DNA of 64,000 nucleotides from NCBI GenBank assembly GCA_000708835.1, contig DF237117.1, positions 1-64,000 on the forward strand, given 5' to 3'. Below, piece by piece: positions 59,801-64,000 of this stretch (its first letter is position 1; each line of letters opens with the position of its first letter). The stretch is from Klebsormidium nitens. Its lineage: Eukaryota; Streptophyta; Klebsormidiophyceae; Klebsormidiales; Klebsormidiaceae. The position numbers and the translations under genes were made by a program. Below the pieces are notes generated by a model. That model did not search any database. It had not been told where the DNA came from and saw nothing but the letters and a program-made list of their open reading frames with translations.

Positions 59801-62800
59801 TTTGGCCCGGAGTAGCAGAATCGTGGAATCACCATCATAAGCTCGCACGAGGTGCAATCACTGGCAATAAACCTTTTATAGAGGAATAAGAGGCGCGACT
59901 TATGTGGCTGAGTTACAAAGCTGTCTGTGTTTCCATCGGATTTTCGGCGTGACGAGGAATCATGCATGGGACTTGACGCCCCGAATCGAGCTTGATGATG
60001 TCATTATGCAGGTTCGTTGAACAATTGCATGTTTTCGATTTTTCCAGAGAAGTGCCAATCAATCAGCCGACCAGAGCAGTTAATCGCAATCTGCATAAAT
60101 TGAACAGTCGTTCACAATCGCGTCTGCTTCTCAGCGCAGACGTCACATCAGCGATGATTGGTTGTCGCCAATGCAGATCGAGCGCTCTACAGAATCTCTG
60201 TCCGTCAAAAGCGTAGGTACCTTTGCAGCCACTAGCTCAGGCGCATCGAGTCGTTGCGTCTTGTGGGCTGAGAGAATATTCGGTCGCAGCTGGCTACTCG
60301 GACCCCGAATTAATCCCGTAAGCGGAGTGCTGGGAGGCGCCTCTCGGATCGAGTTGAAAGGCCCAGACAGACAATCATGCAGGCTCTCGACTCTTGGACA
60401 GCCAATAGTACAGCCCACGTACTGGTTGCCATTCATCACGTTCACAGCGGTATGATCCTCAGGATACATACAAGGGGCGCCCCGAATCCGTCGTGGAGGT
60501 ATAAGTTGAAACGCAGCGGTTCTTGGTGTCTTGCAACGATTGGTTCCTAGTCTGAAAAGGCGCTTCTTCAATCTGCAGTCCGGCGACTGGAGTAGGTACT
60601 CGAAGGCGCCTAAGTGTTGCTGCGACTGATTTGACAGCGCCGTGCGTTATCTGAGCGACCGTCTGCAAAGCGGAGCGTTGCGAAACGGTCCCACGAAAAG
60701 AGCAGTCCCCCAGTCCTCTACGTGCCTGCACTGCGACCTTGGAAACGTGCACGATTTTGAGAGCCATGCTGAAATGGTCAAAGGGGGACTGAAGGTGCGT
60801 CGAACCCGGGTCGAATCATGGCAGCCTCGCGTCTTGGAAAAGGGCACGTCACGGTCGACTATCAGGCCGTGTGGTTAAATCTGAGTTCTCCTTTGCAGTG
60901 AAGACTAGAGTGAGGATCGGCTACAATCCTAGAACAGCCACAATCATAGAACTCCTCGCATCCGCGTTCTATTCGGTTGAGCCAAGCGGCAAGACCGTGT
61001 GGACTAGCTGAGACGAGATCCTAGGCTGATCGACCATCGGCGCAAGAAGGGTTCGGCTTCTAACCAGGCGGGTAACCCGACTTGAGTCTGGTTCTGTATC
61101 CGAGAACCGGGCTCTAACCATGCCAAAGTCTGGTTGCTGCTCGGCCTGGTCAATATTGGACACTCAACCCAATTCTCAACCGCGAGCACTGATGAGATTC
61201 GACTAGTGCTGAACAGATACTTACACATTCTTCTCGTGTACCTTTTCCGCCCTCACTTTCTCTGAGCGGACGGCCACCTTAAACCAGGTGCCCTGACTAG
61301 TTCCTCAATAGCGAAGATTACTTTCGCAAGAGCGAGCGCCGGTGATCGCGGCCTTGGCGCGCGCTTCCTGACGTGGCAGTCTGGCTTTCGAGGGCGTGCC
61401 ACGTGTCAGAACATGCAGGGCTGAGATACACCGGGTAGCAAGCATGGTCGACGAAATCTTTGCATCGACTCTAATTATATTGCTGCAACGTCGGCCTTTT
61501 GTGTTGGGTCCCGGGCTGAGGAAAGTGAGACGGATTCCGTGTCGAAGGAAAGCCAGACAAAATAGAGTTCCAATTGTATGCGATCAGAAAGGCCAGTTTG
61601 AACCGTTTTCTGCCCATGTTCTCGAGTGGTAAGTGGTAAGCAAACTATTTGCCTTTGATCCGCCCGTCCTCTTATCAGAATTGGTACATTTGGTGTAGAT
61701 ATGCGTTCCGTGATTCCATACCAACTCTAGGTTCTAGTCGATTTTCTACACCTGTCTCTCCACAGATTCAAAGAAGACACCCTTTTTGGGTTGCCTAGGC
61801 TTGGGAAGCTTTGCGACCGCTTTCACCGGCGCTCTTGAAAAGGGTAGATACGCTGAAGCGGCCGCGAACAGGAAGAAACTAGATCGGAATCAGAGCGGAA
61901 CGGTTCCCTGCGAGCAGTTCTCGGTCGGCGCAAGTGTCTGCGACTAAGTCGCGATTTCGAGAGGGTTAGGCGCCGGTCTATACTTTCCCAAAGCTTTGCA
62001 TCGAGTTCGATCAGTTTGCTCTCGTCTTGGCAAGCCCGGCTTGTTAATTGAGAAGCAAAGAGCTCCATCAGCCGATCCAATTCAAGGCTTTCACACCCCT
62101 TCTAGCGCCGTTGTGTGTTTTGCAGCATGGGTTCCGAAAAGAACTCTTACTGCGAAAAGAAAGACGTACCCTGACTCTTCGTATCCGTTTGCCCCTACTG
62201 TCTCTTCGAAGTAGGGTTTGATCTTTTTTTAGATGATTCTCAAGAAGAGTTTTGAACGGATATCCAGGCTCTCCATAAGAAGCTTCTTTTTCAAGATGCT
62301 TCTCTCAACTTTGAGCTTTCCGCCGTATTCACCGCTTTATGCTCTTGCTCCCTTCATCGCCCCTCATCACTCATCTCAATCAAAATTTTGTCTCGTGTCG
62401 GGACAGGAAGCAAACCCTCCGTCAAACGGTCCCATTCGACCGGGGAAGTGAGGACGCCAGAATGAAGCTCTGAGGCAATCCACCGGGGAAGAAGCAGAAA
62501 CGACGTCGAGGTCAGCAGATTCTCATACCAGGTCATAGCTTGCAGTCACCGGGATCCGATGGCTTTTCTACGCCAGGCGAGGACGTACAGGGGAAAAGCG
62601 CACGAACAGTGCGAGATTAGCTACTCTTTTGCCGAGTCACAAAATCGGGCTCAGAAGAGCATGGGCGAGTCATTTTCACTTGGAGAACGTGCGGCCGCTT
62701 TTCGATGCAACGAGCCCCCTTCAGTAACTTCGGTTCCTACGTTTCGTGGAGTCTCCTCTGTAACAGCCGAGCCTACAAGCAATAGTCCTGTCCAAATGCA

Positions 62801-64000
62801 TCTTATAGTACAATAGACCGGTAGCTGTGAGCACTCACAACTTCAAGTCGCTCTACCGGGGGGTGGCCAAGCTGACGTCAGCTACGCCGAATCGCTGAGA
62901 ATCTCTGGGCCCTGCTCGCGCGCGCTTTACAGGCTCGCGGCCAATTACCATCAGACAATTTCACACCTCGTAGTGCACCGCCTCCGGAACCCGAAGTGAC
63001 TCCACCTACAGGAAGGTGTAAACGTGCACCAGTGTGTCGTCTCTCTTCGCTGTTATGATATGCTCTCGATGTAACTTTCTTAGCTCGAACGCTTTGGTCG
63101 AGCATTACTGCAAAATGCGCTTTCAGTTGACGCTCTCCCAAAAATGCGAAGCGTATATTTGGCACCATCAGGCCTTTAGCTCGTCGAATGGAGACGAAAT
63201 GTCGAGCTTGCAGTCTGGCCCTGTAATCTGGTTGTTGCCTGACGTCACCTTGAATGAAACTAGTTGAAGAAGGTCATCAAATTGAGTCTGCCGGGCTTAT
63301 CAAAGTCTCTGGCTTCTCTGCTTACAAACTCACTCATCGCAAACTCTCATCAATAATTGCTCTGGCACCAATCTTTGAACCAAGCGAACAATGATGAACT
63401 AGACACAGAACCAATTTCGACAGCTGGCTTCTCACAACTACTGTAAGTATTGATATTCTTCGGAAACGAAAAGATTCGAGGCGACATCAGTTGCTGAATG
63501 GCCCACTCTGATTGTCAAATTTCCAACATACTGCTTTACGTCTTATGTGTGAATCTGACTGGGAATGGGCTGCAGGAGAGGAATAACGGCATCGCTTATG
63601 ACATTGACTCAGTGCAATTCTGATACTTCAATGGCCAGCCGCTGTATTGTGGCACAGGAGGCTTCTGTGTTGCATTTTAATAAAATGTGCTGATTCGTTT
63701 CACCTTTGCACCAGTGCACTGGGCGGTAGTGCTCGATGCCCTGTGATCGGCCCAGTGAAATATGCTCAGTGTGCTCATCAGTCTAGCCACTGTACCCTAG
63801 CTAGCTTAACAGCAGCCTGGCCCATGGGCCGACACTTACTTCGTGTAGCTAGCAAATATGATCAAAGAAGTCTTGAGTAGTGAAGATTAGCGACCTGGTG
63901 TTGATGGTGTTGCGCGTTGCATAAAGCAGTAGGAACCCAGCAGTATTCTTCTACAAGCCTTCAAAGGCTTGAAAGATTCAGACTTCCCTAGTGTAATTGG
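56896..64000. other. no supportable gene; 5' flank then unassigned
   Basis: The first few hundred bases should hold the promoter of the minus-strand secreted-protein gene. Beyond that I see open frames up to 210 codons (57781-58413, minus) and 142 codons (60143-60571, minus), but no splice pattern, domain or homologue I recognise. I see no tRNA, rRNA or clear transposon ends. It may hold decayed mobile elements or a gene I cannot identify. Confidence 0.5.

Noticed and set aside
60143-60571. 142-codon minus-strand ORF and overlapping 97-codon plus-strand ORF
   Set aside because: Mutually overlapping frames with unremarkable composition; nothing distinguishes either from chance.

Overview
The window looks like nuclear DNA from a green-lineage eukaryote, most likely a streptophyte (charophyte) alga of the Klebsormidium type. 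The reasons are roughly 50% GC, many short phase-compatible introns, a plant-type stand-alone SPX protein, a CASP golgin, augmin subunit 1 (AUG1/HAUS1) and a chloroplast ABCB29-like half transporter. No taxon-diagnostic marker is present, so this assignment is inference. There are two N gaps (12016-12514 and 52797-53690).

Layout. 1-677: intergenic, with part of a repeat that recurs beside the first gap. 678-3497 (+): a five-exon gene of unknown function. 4773-11059 (-): an eight-exon gene for a 1248-aa coiled-coil protein of unknown function. 11.06-13.32 kb: intergenic, with repeat, gap and second repeat copy. 13323-19412 (-): SPX-domain protein in seven exons. 19.4-22.4 kb: a divergent intergenic region with a dense cluster of GTAC/GGTACC sites. 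22421-28067 (+): acyltransferase-3 family membrane protein, exons partly resolved. 28817-36796 (+): CASP golgin in ten exons. 37607-40988 (-): augmin subunit 1 in five exons. 41379-41450 (+): tRNA-Asp(GTC). 41821-49312 (+): ABCB29-like transporter in nine exons. 50966-56895 (-): secreted Cys-rich protein with a Thr/Pro-rich mucin-like region interrupted by the second gap. 56.9-64.0 kb: no gene I can support.

The genes are unrelated housekeeping or cell-surface functions (phosphate sensing, lipid/acyl transfer, Golgi tethering, spindle microtubule nucleation, plastid transport), so this is not an operon or gene cluster. I derived exon models by reading splice sites and requiring phase continuity. 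For six of the seven complete models the summed exon lengths are divisible by three; in the seventh the N gap breaks the sum.

The most unusual signal is a window-wide habit of tandem duplication at exon-intron boundaries. In ABCB29 (exons 3, 4, 6 and 7), CASP (exon 7) and SPX (exon 6), the adjoining introns carry decayed extra copies of the splice site plus the first or last part of the neighbouring exon. The clearest is a 127-bp array of four units. Shorter tandem dimers (19, 26, 32, 33 and 44 bp) occur in other introns. Three introns also start with GC rather than GT. One ABCB29 intron holds a pair of interleaved perfect inverted repeats (13 and 15 bp) with pseudoknot topology.
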